From Streptomyces sp. NBC_01335 (GTDB taxonomy: Bacteria > Actinomycetota > Actinomycetes > Streptomycetales > Streptomycetaceae): 64,000 nt of DNA. A model generated the notes under the pieces. The model saw only the letters and a program-made list of their open reading frames with translations, had not been told where the DNA came from and searched no databases. Position numbers and translations under genes: made by a program. Of the stretch, positions 63,965 through 64,000 are shown piece by piece (the stretch's first letter is position 1; every line of letters begins with the position of its first letter). The stretch covers positions 1,426,001 to 1,490,000 of the forward strand of contig NZ_CP108370.1 of NCBI RefSeq assembly GCF_035953295.1, given 5' to 3'.

Positions 63965-64000
63965 GTGACCACACAACACGCTCCCGCACCCAGCCGTCGT
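63965..64000 (+). CDS. Start of a gene, cut by the window edge
   Basis: GTG opens a frame reading MTTQHAPAPSRR to the end of the window. A polar, Arg-ending N-terminus close behind a palindrome is typical of TetR regulators, but only 12 codons are visible, so no assignment is made. Confidence 0.5.
   Translation, partial: MTTQHAPAPSRR

Noticed and set aside
63514..63972. Minus-strand open frame over the winged-helix gene and its terminator
   Set aside because: Antisense shadow of the Crp-like gene, without codon bias or start site.

Overview
The window is a 64 kb piece of a Streptomyces-type actinobacterial chromosome. Evidence: very high GC with strongly G/C-biased third codon positions, frequent GTG starts, purine-rich ribosome binding sites, ATGA/GTGA gene overlaps, a chaplin signal peptide at the left edge, a mycothiol-dependent formaldehyde pathway, and Tat-type substrate-binding and NamZ-type proteins. 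The order chaplin, then gntR-gntK-gntP, recalls the ChpH neighbourhood of streptomycete chromosome cores; that is recall, not a search result.

Layout. 1-2 kb: 5' end of a short chaplin, an M20 peptidase and tRNA-Leu(GAG). 2-4.6 kb: a gene-free stretch, then two head-to-head IS110-family transposase remnants. 4.9-16.4 kb: an accessory block with a giant secreted LamG protein, a giant RHS/YD-repeat protein whose C-terminal tip looks like an exchangeable toxin, and a small AT-richer partner gene placed like an immunity gene. 16.7-17.1 kb: a decayed gene with a 7-bp duplication. 17.5-26.3 kb: RluA pseudouridine synthase, the MscR/MBL formaldehyde operon, the gntR/gntKP gluconate locus, an FAD dehydrogenase and a DMT-like transporter. 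26.3-36.8 kb: an unknown 642-residue protein, two Nudix hydrolases, two DUF202 membrane proteins, three regulator units with visible operators (TetR/aldo-keto reductase, ArsR/MFS, SufR-like HTH/DUF3291) and glucarate dehydratase. 37-49 kb: a phosphotransferase/acyl-CoA dehydrogenase pair, a secreted M28 aminopeptidase, a sugar ABC transporter without its own ATPase, an SDR-FadD-TetR operon and a NamZ-like muramidase. 49-57 kb: a penicillin-acylase family protein, a zinc-ribbon protein, SoxR, a MaoC hydratase and TetR gene sharing one operator sequence, and an acyl-CoA dehydrogenase. 57-59.2 kb: a tightly overlapped three-gene operon that reads as a small type VII-like effector unit with a transglycosylase-like C-terminus and a small membrane partner. 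59.3-64 kb: TetR, EamA transporter, PPK2, a membrane peptide/HTH regulator pair, and the start of a further gene.

How they work together. Gluconate is imported by GntP, phosphorylated by GntK and controlled by GntR through three repeats in the divergent promoter. MscR and its coupled MBL hydrolase probably oxidise formaldehyde via mycothiol. Several acyl-CoA genes (FadD, SDR, MaoC, two ACADs, the phosphotransferase) suggest fatty-acid or hydroxy-acid catabolism under separate TetR regulators. The best candidates for undescribed biology are the RHS tip with its partner (15.2-16.4 kb) and the 57.1-59.2 kb effector-like operon. The clearest directly visible new signals are the operator sets and the perfect 16-copy 9-bp repeat at 54.1 kb.
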